Part shown: positions 1 through 12,025 of the stretch, in pieces
Layout of the letters: each line of letters starts with the position of its first letter
Position numbering within the stretch: position 1 is the first letter of the stretch
Assembly: GCF_028554725.1 (NCBI RefSeq)
Contig: NC_071670.1
Location: 47,812,501-47,876,500, forward strand
Length of the DNA: 64,000 nucleotides
Direction: 5' to 3'
Source: Zeugodacus cucurbitae
Lineage: Eukaryota > Arthropoda > Insecta > Diptera > Tephritidae
Notes under the pieces: generated by a model
Databases searched by the model: none
Told to the model about the DNA's origin: nothing
The model's input: the letters and a program-made list of their open reading frames with translations, nothing else
Position numbers and translations under genes: made by a program

Positions 1-413
1 AATCGGCAGATATTTGCTTGTTTCAGAAAACAAAAACGAGATTCGTTTAGAAAGAAGAGTATAGAATTTTATCATATAAAAATGTATGAATTATTTGGAT
101 AAAATTGAAAAAAAAAACTAAGGACCCAACAAGTTCCTTATTTAAACAAAATCTAAAATCAATAAACTATTACACCTATCATACAGAACTCTGTAAAGAA
201 ATTATGGTTATATCTTGCTCCTAAAAACACGATACTCTAGAGAGGCAGTATTTTCCAAGCCGAGGTTTCAGTCATTAAATGAAAAAGTTATCCATTGATC
301 AAGCGGGTATTATCTAACGCAATGTAAGACTGTGTTGTTCTAACAACCAACCAACAATTAGATTTTCAGATAACATTAAATCGAAATTGGTTAAAAGATA
401 CTAGATCTTTTCA
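1..413. other. AT-rich non-coding DNA
   Basis: No open frame of note, no terminal repeats and no similarity to another part of the window that I could see. It ends where a TTAA motif starts the first inverted-repeat element. Confidence 0.5.
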
Positions 414-1108
414 TTAAGTAGGTCATCCCATATGAAAAAAAAATTTATCATGAATAGCTTTCTTAGCACGTTCAGAATACGATGGTAAAATAAAGTAGTC
501 AAGGTCGTTATATAGATACAGGAGTTAGAAGAAGGAGCTGTTCGAAGCACTTAATTGGCTGCTCGAAACTTTGAACGCGTTTTCTCCAAACTGTGTTTTC
601 CAAACTTTCCTCCATCGTATCTCGAAAACGGCTTGACCTAATGACTTGATATTTGTTGGGTGCACGCAGCACATATAAAAGCATGAAACCATCTATTATT
701 AATTAAAAATTCAATTTTTTAGCACAAAACTAAGTAAAAAACGCAGAATTCGCAATTTTTTCAAATGTCTACAAATGTCTACAAAAATTCCATTTTTTGG
801 TATATTCACTTGATCGTAGTGCGTTTCAGGCATTTAAGCTTACTAATTAAATCGCCGCTATTTTTTTTTTGTTTCCAATAAGCCAATCAGCCGGAATCGT
901 GGGGGAAGTGCGAGCCCATTTTTTCGAAACGGGGGTGTTCAGAATGCTGTAACTTAGGTTCTACACAATATTTTTAACTTAAATTTTAAATTTAAACTGT
1001 CGAAATATATGTTAATAAACTAAAGAACCTATCTATTTACTGGTCGCAGAAAAAATCTAAATATTAAAAAAAATCGCTAAAAACAGGTCGTCACAAGGGA
1101 TTTGTCCA
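414..1108 (+). mobile_element. TTAA-type MITE, family T2, copy b
   Basis: Non-autonomous element with no coding capacity. It begins TTAA then a degenerate GGTCATCCCAT end and closes with GTCACAAGGGATTTGTCC, matching the better ends of the copy at 62287-62843 (start GGGGGTTATCCCATGTGA, end TCACCTGGGATGACCCCC). Internal landmarks shared by the copies include GAACGCGTTTT, TTGGGTGCAC, GTGGGGGAAGTGCGAGCCC and ACTGGTCG. This is the longest uninterrupted copy, about 150 bp longer internally than the 62-kb one. Its ends have decayed, so it is old. Confidence 0.7.
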
Positions 1109-2400
1109 AAAAAATTCCATGGCTAACCAGACTTTATCATTATATCTCTTTAGGAACGCTACCGATCTCATCTGTTACGGAGATAAACATTGTCCCAATG
1201 TAGGCTTTGTACGAGCTAATAAATGCTCACTAAAGAATATATCGCTTTTTTGCAATTCCTTTTACAGAACAACCCAATTTTCGAAAAGGATTAATAGTTA
1301 TAGGGACAGATTCGAATAAGCAAGAGAGCCCTTGTTACCATAAGAGAGAGTTGCACTTAGTTTAAATGTGGCATGCCATGGTTTAAAGGTATAAAACACT
1401 AGACTTTCTAGAAGTAATGAGAGATCGGAGTTTTTCTCACAAAACCAGCCAATTATTTTGAAAATTCTCTACCACAAAATAATAAATTTTAAACGAAGGA
1501 AACAAAACTAAAATATGAAGGATGTTACGAGGATATTACAATAAAAAGGAATCTATTAGATTTCTCATAAAAAATGTGAGTAAACAAGAAGTAAAAGAGA
1601 GAGAGGAAGAGATGCAAATACCACTGCTATTTATTAACCAATCGCTTTCGAACTGAGCAAACTTACTGACAACTTATTTGAAACTCTGGTTCCAACGTTT
1701 GACGAATTAAATACATCTATTAATACATTATATTTTCCCATGTAATGATTAAGGGATAACGGAGTTATTTGCTTTCTTGGGAGGTACCAACAAAAAAAGT
1801 TCCCAACTACTGACATGACTGACATATTTCAACAAATCAAAAAGGCCATTGTATAGTAAATATATTCAAGAACATTCAGTTTAAATTTGAAGTCGATCGG
1901 TCAATTTCTTGTTGAGTTATGATGAGAGAAGTTTTGAGAAATGTAGTTTCGAGAAAACTGCGTTTAAAGTTTCGACTATGACGGCTTATGCCTGCGAGCG
2001 GTCGCTCTTTAGAACGCTGCCATTCAAAAACTATTCAAGATACCCGAAAATGAGATTCAAACCATATAGGATGCATTTCCTAACTAAATGCAATAGTTAA
2101 ATTCGCTTACATTCTCTTCTTTTAGACAACCACAACGGGTGTATTCAAAGCCGCATCTAGAACGCGAAAGGTTGACAATCTGATACACTACAGATGTAAT
2201 GCTAGAGCTTCAAGTCAAGAATATTTAATGCTATTCCAGAAATAATAATTCGTAAAGAGACCAGTATTAACCTAATTAACTGAAACCACAATTTACTTAA
2301 TTACCTCTATTAATACATTTTGCTTGATATAATTTCCTCATAATGAATGATTAACCCAATTTCCAAATGACTCACACACCTGAGCAGCCTTGAGAGATTC
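1109..2400. other. AT-rich non-coding DNA with a possible repeat scrap
   Basis: Short frames here look random. Around 1910-2060 the phrases GAGAAAACTGCGTTTAAAGTTT and a cluster of CG-containing hexamers resemble the interior of the TTAA element families elsewhere in the window, so a decayed fragment of that group is possible. The rest shows nothing. Confidence 0.35.
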
Positions 2401-3400
2401 CTTTAAGCTTATCATTAATTCATTACGCCGCACTCCCGCGGCGTGTGCAGTGAAATGAGCACACCGAAAAGTATTGTGACTGCGTCAGAGTATGAATATT
2501 TCTAATTTATTTCTCAAGGACACGGACCGCGCTTTCTTATTACACCCGCATTACAATCTGCAATCCTTAATCCATATTGCCACTCAGATTTTGCAATTAT
2601 TCTTCGCCGACTTTATGTGCACACACAGCAATTGTTGTTGTGCTGACTGTGTCGAATATTCGTGTTGCCACTGAAGTGCATGGCACGGCAGGCATTATAG
2701 TTATTATTTTTATGATTATTACTGAGCGAGATTTTGTTGTGCGGCTCATTAACGCAAAGCATTAAGTGTAAGGAAGGCAAAGGAGTGAGACGCTGGAGAG
2801 AGAGTGAGCGGGTTTGCTGGTGAAGGATGTATATTTATTTGCATGGTTAAAGCGCAGTGTTGCATGGAGAGGTACCGGTCGCAGCATTGTTCGCCTCGCT
2901 GCTGCCGCCATATGCGCCACAGTGCTAATAAAAGTTTATTATTTAAAACGAAAGGCGCGCGCTCCTACAGCGCTCAGCAACAACACGCAGGATATCATTA
3001 TAAAATATCCCATGGCTATTTTTGTTGCCTTTGTGTGCGATTTTTTTCGGCCCCACCACTGCAGCAAGGCAAAGGAGTTGCCGCCAGTTGCAATGCGCGT
3101 GGACGACAATTCATTTCAGTTTGCGATTGTGACTTAAGGCTTCGTAGGTGGCGCGGCCCTTACAGTCGGTTGGTAGGGAGCGATCTGACTTCGCCTGGTG
3201 ATGACTGTGAAATTAATGCACAACAGCGTCAGTAATGCCTGTGATATCATCACCTGCTGCCAGTTCAGTGTCAACTCATGCTACTGCGTTGACAGCGTCA
3301 AGCAGTTGGTGACAGGCTCTTTAAATGCTGACTGCTTTCATTTGCAGGAACAGCAGGTGTTGCTCAGAAGTGCACCGGTGTATTACTTATGCTTTTCATA
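2401..3400. other. Higher-GC unique island 1, with overlapping open frames
   Basis: An apparently single-copy island, richer in G and C than its surroundings, with CTG/CAG and CAACAA runs. Two frames stay open together on the plus strand (2804-3235 and 2814-3137). The conceptual 143-residue product is rich in Cys, Arg and Gln and has no domain I recognise. Simultaneous openness of two frames in GC-richer DNA is expected by chance, and I see no clear splice-flanked coding signature. Treat it as non-coding or possibly an untranslated exon. Confidence 0.35.
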
Positions 3401-4347
3401 ATTTTTATACCAGCGCAGTGAGTTGCAAGGAGTAAAATGGGTTTCTCCACCGTCATGTTCCTTGTAATATCTTGAAACAGTTGTAATCCATATTCCATAC
3501 CTAGAGTTGGGTAAATCTTTTGCTTTACGCCCTAATAATAACTTTAGTTTTCCTTGAGATACTGGGGACATTAGTATCGTAAATCGGAAGGAATAAACAT
3601 ACATTATTTTAATATTTTTGAAATATGAACGTCGGCCCGCCGCCCTAATAGATCTTTCATACATTCCTCATAAACTGGAGACGATATATAAAACGAATTC
3701 GGTGGTTGCATTATATTTATTATATTTTGTCCCATGGGACAATGTGAGGGCGACAATTACGGTTACCCAAATCTTCTATGTAACGGTGTTACGAAAAATT
3801 AAAAGACTCTGACAACTCTCTAAAATTTGCCGCCATATACGTGGAATGAACCACTTGACGCAATTCAATATAAAACATTATCTCAGCAGTTCCCCTATAA
3901 CCATCCGTACGATTTGTCATTCCTTTCAAAATGGACCTTAACAATGTCAATTTCTATTTGGCAATCATTCTTTTAAGGTCTGAGGATAGAAAAATGTCGA
4001 TAAGGACTAAGGACCTAAGAATTAAATGGGAATGGCAGAAATTTGTTTACTAAATATTTAGGCAGTTTTCATTGATTTGGCTTTCATCTAACCAAATCTT
4101 CTTGATTGATGTATAACACTTTCCTTCTATAATCGAGTTTTTGATGTCCATAAAAGTGTATTTTGGACCTCATTTGGAGAGATAATTAGTTATCCGACCT
4201 GGGTTCAGCCTAACTAAGGGTTCTCATAGAAACGTTACCAGATTTATAATGTGATAGGTAATACATATTGGCTATAGCGAACTAAAACACCCACTGCTTC
4301 GAATTAACGCCTTGATAAAAAATATCGAAACAAAACTTGGCAAAAAG
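3401..4347. other. AT-rich non-coding DNA
   Basis: No terminal repeats, no recognisable coding fragment. A small GC-rich patch (GTCGGCCCGCCGCCC) sits near 3628 but is isolated. Confidence 0.4.
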
Positions 4348-5082
4348 AGGGGTTTTCAAAAGGGATGGTACAAAAGTAGACCGATAGGGACAGCAAACGA
4401 GGCCGTATTTTTTTCCGTTCTTTTGACATTTCTCTTCAGCAAGGTTTGCCATTTTATCATTGAAAGATATTCGATATAACAACGAGCCGAAATTATTAAA
4501 ATTTACTATCGAAATTCGGAGTCAGTGGACTCAACTTTAACCCGGTACTGCCCAGAACTTTTTACGTTTCAGAGTTTTCTTAAATGAAATACACCAATGT
4601 ATTTTGACCACCTGAGCACGAACATTATATTCAATATATACATTTTCCGGAAAATTCGAAAAACCAGCATAGTTCGTAGTTGTATGGTGAAATTTTCAAG
4701 TTATTTATGAAAATATAGAGATAAATTTTGCGTTATCATATGGTAATCGTGGGTTAAGAGCGTTAAGAGCGTTATGTCCAAATTATGGTCGGCTTATTTC
4801 TGGATGAATGGCTTCGTTCGAAAGCAATATATGCGTTCGCCGTCTCGTTCGTGCGATTTGACGCCGTTAGACTATTTTCTGTGGGACTACGTCAATTCTA
4901 TGGTCTATGCCAAGAGGCCAGCTATGATTGATGAACTTCGTACGAATATCGAAAGCAAAATTGCAGCAGTATCGGCCGATTTATACTTGAAAATCGTCGA
5001 AAATTGTGCTCAGCGTCGGGACTTTTGCAAGCGTGCCCGTGGTGGCAATGCAAAAGAAATTAGTTCCATACATAATGGCACT
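4348..5082 (+). mobile_element. rosa-like mariner remnant R1
   Basis: A Tc1/mariner DNA transposon relic. The left terminal inverted repeat GGGGTTTTCAAAAGG at 4349 matches both ends of the fuller copy at 56951-57981, and the next 45 bases (TACAAAAGTAGACC, AGGGACAGCAAACGA) are shared. The transposase interior has been lost in two steps: first a deletion also carried by the 37-kb copy, then a second one joining the region after the first catalytic Asp to the CDLTPLDYF block. A 213-bp element (4541-4753) is inserted in the 5' part. The right end is missing beyond about 5082. Confidence 0.8.
4541..4753. mobile_element. 213-bp TTAA-flanked insert, piggyBac-like ends
   Basis: Begins CCCGGTACTGCC and ends ATCGTGGG, i.e. 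both outer ends start CCC when read inward, and it is flanked by TTAA at 4537-4540 and 4754-4757. The sister mariner copies at 37.3 and 57.1 kb carry a single ACTTTAA(A/G)AGCGC at this point, so the empty site is known. TTAA duplication with CCC ends is the habit of piggyBac elements. No coding capacity. A TA duplication with ends beginning ACCC would fit equally well. Confidence 0.65.
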
Positions 5083-5085
5083 TGA
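4774..5085 (+). pseudogene. mariner (rosa-like) transposase, internally deleted
   Basis: A 103-codon frame, ending at a TGA. It starts with the joined segment (A)YFWMNGFVRKQ, which corresponds to the region after the first catalytic Asp (compare SDEAHFRLNGFVNKQN at 57.48 kb), then jumps to SCDLTPLDYFLWDYV, which carries the last catalytic Asp, and continues through the C-terminal helix region (TIDEL-like MIDELRTNIES, ENCAQRRDFCKRARGG). The first Asp and the middle catalytic Asp are both deleted, so it cannot be active. The LTPLD block fits the DD41D (rosa) group known from Ceratitis; spacing cannot be counted here because of the deletion. Confidence 0.8.
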
Positions 5086-5390
5086 TCTAATAGCTCTATT
5101 TCAAAAATGTGTTTATATGATATTCTTGCATGATTGGTTATCTTAATAGATAGATGTATACGCCAGCTTTTTTATTGGAGGAATCTTTATAAAAAATGGG
5201 TTATAATTCAATGAACCAACTATTTTGGTAATTAACTATATCTCAGATATCGTATTGATGATTTGAGAATGGTACTAAAATGGAGTGACAATGGTCTCCT
5301 CTACATGCATATATTTCACCACAATAATGAATTAAGCTTATACGAATATCCTAACTTAAGGGAATATTTTGTATGTAGTACCACCCGAAC
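5083..5390. other. AT-rich non-coding DNA
   Basis: Nothing recognisable. Confidence 0.4.
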
Positions 5391-6240
5391 TTAGCACCAC
5401 CTTACTTTCCTTCAACTTATATTTTTTTGCAAAGGCAGCAGTTGCAAGGATTTTACCCAAATTACAACAATACTTATGCACATACACAAACATTCAAGAA
5501 AACAATTTAAATGAAAAGGCAACCAAGGCATAGCGAAGGTACTAAATATTTTCGACTACCTTGACGCTTGGCTTGAAAGCATTTAGATTCATTTCTTCAA
5601 CGTTACACCGCTGTGTGTCCCAATTTTATTTGCTTTATTCTTAATTTGTTTTCCGTTCCGCGGCAGCAGTGGCGAAAATGAAAATTAAAAGGAGCAAGAC
5701 AACAGTGCAACCGGAAAGCCAGTGAAATGTGAAAAAAGCGACGAGAGTGAGCGAGCGAAGAATGTGAGAATAAACAACGCAATGAATGAACTTCCTGAGC
5801 GTGAAGAACACCAGCAGCAGCAACAGTGGCTTTAAGGCATCATATACATACATACATATACATATGTACAATATATATATTCAAACATATCCTTTCGCTT
5901 CCACCTGCCGCCACAGTTCGCGCAAGCGGCCACGTGTGAAACTCGCTGCGCTGTGTGATTTTGATTAAGAAAGCGTTGTTTGCTTTCAGGTGCTAACAAA
6001 TATCTATGTGCCCTCTGCTCAATAGCAGAAACGGAGTAAAAATAATCACATGCAAAAAGGAAACAAGTACAAATGGCATTGGGAACTTTAATCACATGCT
6101 AAGCGCCAAATGCGAAAGTCAGTTAGTCGTCGTATAAATAAAGCAACGCACATGCATACATTGAAAGTCACTTTCAATTACCATATTGTACCGCTTGTGG
6201 TGTTCAAGTTCACGTCGCTAAACAATGTAACCTCTCATAA
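5391..6240. other. Unique island 2 with TACA microsatellite
   Basis: Higher-GC, apparently single-copy DNA with CAG-rich stretches (AGCAGCAGCAACAG near 5814) and a TACA/TATA microsatellite at 5846-5880. Short frames on both strands overlap and have repetitive products; no gene is supported. Confidence 0.4.
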
Positions 6241-6815
6241 GTGTAAATATTTTTATTTTTTATTTATTCTATATTTCCTTTCAGTATGACCTAAAGTGTG
6301 GAGGTCGACGCATAAGAATGAAGTATTTGATTAATTATTTTGGAAATAAAATAATGTTTGTTATGTTTCAGCTAGATTTTAATTGCTTATGGTGGACTCA
6401 GCTGATTACACAAGGAATGATATTCTACTCCATTCGAATAAAGGATAGCAGTCGCAAAGGATATATAATACCTCAACTTTAAATTAAAGTACATATACGA
6501 GGCAAATGGCCGATAACACAGCACAGCTCTAAGAGAGTCCATACACTTCATATTTTTGAAATATTTTAACCTTTAGATCCTGGATCTTCACTCGGTAGTA
6601 TCCACGACCCTATTGTTATAGTTATTGGGTTCTATGCTGCCTTTGCTGTAGCTTATTCTTATATGATACCTAGAATCTTGAATGTTAATTTCAAGGGCAA
6701 TGTTAGAAACAGTCTTATCTCCTAACTAATTCTCATGTTCACGTGTTGTTCATGTTTTTTAAAGAAATTCAAACCATGAACCCTAAACAAATACTATACT
6801 GTAAGACTATCCCAA
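6241..6815. other. AT-rich non-coding DNA
   Basis: No repeat or coding fragment recognised before the mariner fragment starts. Confidence 0.4.
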
Positions 6816-7246
6816 GTCCGAGCACTAAAAGAAAAACGGCCACATTACGAGGAAAGACACGATAAAGTCATTCTCCAGCATGACAATGCTCGGCCTCACG
6901 TCGCAAAGGTGGTCAGAAAATATTTGGAGACGCTGAAATGGGAGATCTAACCCCACCCGCCGTATTCTCCAGACGTTGCTCCAACTGACTACCACTTGTT
7001 CCGATCTATGGCACACGGTTTAGCTAACGAGCACTTCAGTTCTTATGAAGAAGTCAAAAATTGGATTGATACTTGGATCGACTCGAAAGATGAGGAGTTC
7101 TTTCGTCACGGAATACGCATGCTGCCAGAAAGATGGTCAAAAGTAGTAGCTAGCGACGGCCAATATTTTGAATAACATTTTTGTAACCGTTTTGATACAA
7201 TAGCCTAAAATTTACAAAAAACGGCGGAAGCAAAGTTGTATACCAA
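6816..7246 (+). pseudogene. mariner transposase C-terminal third with 3' terminal repeat
   Basis: A 5'-truncated mariner of the mauritiana/Mos1-like DD34D kind, clearly different from the rosa-like copies. The frame reads QHDNARPHVAKVVR then a LETLKW segment, HPPYSPDVAPTDYHLF and ends PERWSKVVASDGQYFE before TAA at 7173-7175. The catalytic Asp codons are visible at 6882 and 6987, exactly 34 residues between them. A TAA at 6948-6950 interrupts the frame between them. Downstream, AAGTTGTATACCAA at 7233-7246 followed by TA looks like the 3' terminal inverted repeat and TA target site. The N-terminal half, including the DNA-binding domain and first Asp, is absent. Confidence 0.9.
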
Positions 7247-7248
7247 TA

Positions 7249-7896
7249 TAATACGTTATCCGTAAAATCTCTCAATCTTTACTACATTTAAAGTAGTTCG
7301 GAAATAAATATACTATTTATATATACATCAAAGATCCATAGAAAAATTTAAAGATTGTTTTAGGAGATATGGCAGACACTTTATTCTCCAAAACAAAACT
7401 TGGTTCCGATGTTGGTTGATGACTTTACCAACTACTCAGATCATCCTTATATCTTAATTTTGCGAAATTCAAAACTATAAAATGAATAAATGAAAAAGAT
7501 GGCGTAGGCACGTGGGTTGAATGCTCTCTAGATCTTACATAAGACTAATTGGAATAAAAAGCCATATACAAAGCACTACTTAAATATTTGATAAAAATCG
7601 ATTCATCAGAGTTTATATAGGAACTATAACTATAAATTGTAAATTAAATTATTATGCCGAATATATAAATAAAACCCGACAAGTTAAAGTCGAAAATTAA
7701 TGTTACTAACTCTAAAATTTAAAAAGGAGAGAATTACGTCCAATGATAGACCAAAAATTTGAGTTCGTAAAAAACACTATTAGGCTTAACAAGTCTACTA
7801 CCAGGGGCAAACTACTTCCAAGAGTTTTCTCTACATACAGACAGACAGACAGACATGGTTCGTCTTTATAGAGCGGATAAAATCCATATTCTTCTT
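7249..7896. other. AT-rich DNA with a (CAGA)n run
   Basis: Mostly featureless. A CAGACAGACAGACAGACA run at 7838-7855 followed by TGGTTCG resembles the microsatellite segment inside the DINE-1-like elements of this window, and GCCGAATATATA at about 7654 also recurs in the diverged DINE-like copy near 39890, so a badly decayed element of that sort may lie at 7560-7890. Confidence 0.35.
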
Positions 7897-8415
7897 TAAA
7901 GGGTTAGTGGTAGTCAGGATTTTCAAAAAATGAATTTTTTCGAAATCGATCCGATAATTATTATACTTTTCGAGTTATTCGGCAAATAAGAAAGAGCACT
8001 CGGGCACTCCAACTCACTAGATTTTGAACTTTCTACAGCTTTTAGAATACATAAATATCCATTTTTAAGACCAATTAACTGTCGATTTTTCCCGAAAATA
8101 TAGAAAAAAATTTCCGGAGGCCGCCATTTTGTTAATTTTTGAAAAATAGAAAAAAAAAAGCTTCGATCCGACCGAGGATTATCTATTTATAAAACTAATT
8201 TTCCTTATCCAATTGATTGTATATGAATCTACAAGGACTTATGATTGTCACCGCAATGACCTTTTATTGAACTGGGTCAATACAAACATATATAAACTTT
8301 TAAATTATAATTTTTTTTAAATTATAATTATAATTTTTTTGTACAGTAATATGATTTAATAGCAAAAAAAAAAAACTGAAAATTGTAGTTTTTTCGTGTT
8401 TCTAACTACCCCTAA
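7897..8415 (+). mobile_element. TTAA-type MITE, family T5
   Basis: Starts TTAAAGGGTTAGTGGTAG and ends CTAACTACCCCTAATG; the outer 15 bases are imperfect inverted repeats. Inside are the same kinds of A/T runs, the phrase GCCGCCATTTTGT and ATTGTCACCGCAATG that recur in the T3 and T4 elements (GTGGTCACCGCAAACG at 49.74 kb). No coding capacity. Confidence 0.55.
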
Positions 8416-8580
8416 TGAACTCAAACCCACAGCGAATATACTTTGAGCATCATGTTTAAGCTGCCACTATATTAAAATTACTTTAGTAAAGTATTAATTT
8501 TTTTTTTCATCACATAGTAAAGTCTTTAATGTTCGAATAGTTTTCTTAAATCTTCCTCTAACTAAATTCCAAAACTACAT
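8416..8580. other. AT-rich spacer
   Basis: Nothing seen. Confidence 0.3.
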
Positions 8581-9990
8581 CGACATTCAATGCCCTTTTC
8601 ACACCACAAAGTCACATGTTAAATCAATTGACAGCCAATAAAAGTGTCAATTTCGAATGCCAAATAGGAACACATTTTGGAAAGCAAAAAAAGAAACAAA
8701 AAACGAATAAAAAGCAAACAAAATCAACACAATAATAACAACTTCATCATATTTAAGCGCACTTCAGCAACCCACATTACATAAGCACTGACGGCACACG
8801 AAACACAACACAACCGACATGTGGGGCGACACGACGCCAATGACAATAAACACACAAACAAATCAGCAAATGCGATCTAAAACACATAACAACCCAAAAC
8901 GATAAAAAATTGTATTGAATAGCAAAAAGGTTAACAAGAAAAAGTCCTTCAAGCGCTAACCCATGCATCCGCAAGGAGCGATTCCGCCAAGAAATATGTG
9001 CGTGCTTATTGATATGTCTGTTGCTGTGGGTGGGTGGGTGTATCCATGTGTGCTTAGGGTAGCCAAATAAAAACGTATGAACATATTATCTGCGTGTTTA
9101 CATCGACAATTTGATCCCCAAATGATTGCTTGCGTGCGTATTGAGGGTTTGACGGCACACACACACACGCCGACTGCTGGCACATATCCTTTGGTTTGGC
9201 ACATTTTCTTGACCTTTCTTCCATCTTATGCTTTTTGGTGGTGTTGGAAGAGTCTTGACGATTTCCTTTTCGATATCCGCGCCACAGTTTTCTTACTCAT
9301 ATTGCTATAATAGTAATAAGTAGTCTGTCAGACAGCTGAATAGGATACTGCCAACATTAAAATATATATCTTTAATATATTTTATATATACATATTTATT
9401 TGCCATTTCGACGTCTCGAATCGAATTTTGGCAGTCTTAAAATATTAAAAATCCATTTACCACACTTCCAGCCATGGCCTTGCCACCACATTGATGAGAA
9501 TGTGGACACCTTCTTATATTCCTTACTGCCTTACCGCCACATTGTCTCGCGCACTCATTTTCTTCAGCTTCACTTCATCAGCCAACACTAACAGCGCGGA
9601 ATAACTGAAGTGAATAACTGCTGAATGCGCTTTTCGCCGAAACATTGATACATTCACCTGCTTGCCTCATAGCATATGCAGCCCACCTCCACATAATAGT
9701 AAACCAGACATGCAATAACCAACTCTGCACATTTCACTTCTTTCGCCTTGTTGGCCCTTCGGCAGCCAATTTCCCGCGGGACTCGCACACGCGTGTTCGC
9801 CCAAGCACTCATAAATGTCTTTCAATCAATGATGTTTCAATAAGTCAAAATCGATTACGAAGTTTATAAGAAATTTATGAACCCGCCAACGACAGCAATG
9901 AGCACCTCTGCGGACGCAAACATTGTCCCGGCTATACAAATATGACATTGACTGCTCAATGTGGGTTCCATCGCCTCCCTGCTTCTCCGC
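8581..9990. other. Unique island 3
   Basis: Apparently single-copy DNA of intermediate GC with A-rich CAAACAAA stretches at 8690-8760, a GGTGGGTGGGTGT patch near 9028 and a (CA)n run at 9159-9169. All open frames are short and of low complexity. No gene supported. Confidence 0.4.
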
Positions 9991-11032
9991 AATCCTTGTA
10001 AGTTTATTTAGTTTTTGCGGGTGTCCGAAATTTGCCCGACACAGTGAGTATTATTTATTTAGCCCATTGCGACTTTTTCATGACTTTCGTATATGAAGAG
10101 TTCGGGTGTAAGGGCGAGTGGGTCCTGAGGTCACATAATTTAGTTTTGATGTATTGTACAGTTTTCTCTTTTTTGATACTGATTACTGGTAACTATTAAT
10201 GAGTAAATTGAAGTTAAATTTTTCGCTTTCCGAGAGTTGATAAAATAGGATAAAATGTAAATTCTATAGAAATTTATGTCAAATTAAAGAAGCAAAAGCC
10301 CTTTAACGAGGTAACTAAAGCAGACCTTCAAAGATTCGAGATTTCAATAAAAAGAAAACTTATAGCTTTTCGGTCAGTATAGTTAATATCGAAACCTTGT
10401 ATCCACTTTATATAAGAAAACAAAAACATATTTTCAAAATTCAGAATAAGTTAAAAAACGACATTTTACACAATTCGTAATAATATTCTGAAACCCCGAA
10501 ACTAGACTCATTTATATTTATTAAGAAATCGAGTCCGAAATCTGTATACACATATTGGAGATAACAGCAAGTTAACAAAAAAAAAAAAAAAAAAAAAAAT
10601 TAGGGGACAACAATATATGCACGAATGATGCCACCGCCTTTAATGAAAATCTACAAAGACAAATTTCTTCACACCTGGGCGCTTCTGTCACCATAGTCAA
10701 TAAAAGTTAGCTATAAATCAAACGAGTAATTGAAATAGAGACTTTGAATCTTTGAAAAATAGAGCGAAGATGATGCTATCTAATAAAAATTCTGGAACAA
10801 ATAGAACCCCATATATTTTTTGAAAAAAATACACTATATAAGAATGTATCAGAAATTCATACTATGTATTTCCACTATAGAACAAACTCAAACATAGTGT
10901 CTGTAGTAAAGTATTGTTTGTTGGCAGACCTACCCAAAAATAGATTAGCAAAATGAACTAAAAATGAACTTAGTTAACAAAAAACCCCAAGAAAAACGGT
11001 AAGAAGATCCTTATGTACACTGAATGGTTATA
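9991..11032. other. AT-rich DNA with a 23-base A tract
   Basis: Contains an uninterrupted run of 23 A at 10577-10599, followed by TTAGGGGACAAC. No LINE coding fragment lies directly upstream, so the tract may be a microsatellite or the tail of an unrecognised retroposed sequence. Confidence 0.4.
10577..10599. repeat. (A)23 homopolymer
   Basis: Twenty-three consecutive A residues. A retroposon tail is possible but no clear flanking duplication was found. Confidence 0.8.
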
Positions 11033-11635
11033 TTAAGGGGTTACATGGGTTTCGTGGATTCAAAAAATAGATTTTTTTTATTTTTTGGCTTATTATTTCT
11101 ACAACATCTCAATAATATTGTCCTAAATTTTCAAATCCATCCGAATATTAGTTACGGAGATACAGCCTTTGGAAGGGGTGCGCTCCAAGTCAGGTATTAT
11201 TGTTAATCAAAACCTTAAACGCGTTTTTCTCGGAACCGGAACGGTGTTTTCAAAGTCTGTTGTCAAATGTTCTCGAAAACTACTCAATCGATCTTGATGA
11301 AATTGCACAGGTGTTCAGATACAATTTACTCGTGCTTTTTAATTACAACTATTTAAAAAAAATCAAGCAAATTTTACCGAAATTTTTATTTTTTTGGAAA
11401 AATGTCTGCCAAAATTACAATTTTCACTGTTTTTAGTCTTTCCTTCGTTCACGAGATTATGGTCTTACCTAAACCACTTATTTTTGTTTTTCTATTTTGG
11501 ATGATCCTGTCAGGAATTATGCTGATAACGCGGACGCACCTTTTTTCCGGGGAGTCGCCGGAAATGCGATCGCTATGGGGGAGTTCTACTTTTTTTTTTA
11601 ATTTCAGAAACTATTCTTTAAATATGTATCTATAA
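11033..11635 (+). mobile_element. TTAA-type element, family T4, 3'-truncated
   Basis: Opens TTAAGGGGTTACATGGG and carries the internal order typical of this group: AAACGCGTTTTTCTCGGAA, TTTTCAAAGTCTGTTG, CTCGAAAACTACTCAATCGATC and, near 11.53 kb, CGCGGACGCACC. The order parallels T3 at 49215-49948. The right terminal repeat is missing; a mariner fragment follows directly. No coding capacity. Confidence 0.6.
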
Positions 11636-11689
11636 GACAGAACAAAGTTTGAATTAAAAAAATAATTTTCTACATGAAAAAAAATATTG

Positions 11690-12025
11690 AAAACAGTGGC
11701 TACACCTTTCCAGCTGATATGTAGGTCTCCGCCTTCTTCGAAACAGATTCGAGGAGTGATATTCACTATTTCGACTGCCCCTTGATCTCTAGTATGTACC
11801 AGTGGACCCATATTTCGTCGTCAGACACGAAAGGATACAGAAGCACCTTCGAACTGTGTTTTAAACAGTGCCAAACAATGTCCCATATTTCATTCGACGG
11901 CCCGAACGGTATTTTGTGATACCAACTACCGTGGTATCTCACACTCTTTGAGTCAGATGTCTACTAATACGAAATTGTGGACTTTTATTACGTTAATCCC
12001 CGGGTAGCCATTTTCTACTCGCTAA
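11690..12025 (-). pseudogene. mariner transposase fragment (HTH to first catalytic Asp)
   Basis: Read on the minus strand, conceptual translation gives KVHNFVLVDI then LKECEIPR and LVSQNTV, matching the second helix-turn-helix of mariner transposases. It is followed after frame breaks by SDDEIWVHWYILEIKGQSK, the segment around the first catalytic Asp, and by SKKAETYISAGKV. Several stops and frameshifts interrupt it. The remaining catalytic block is absent. It is a different, more decayed lineage than the copies at 6.8 kb and 57 kb; subfamily not determined. Confidence 0.75.
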
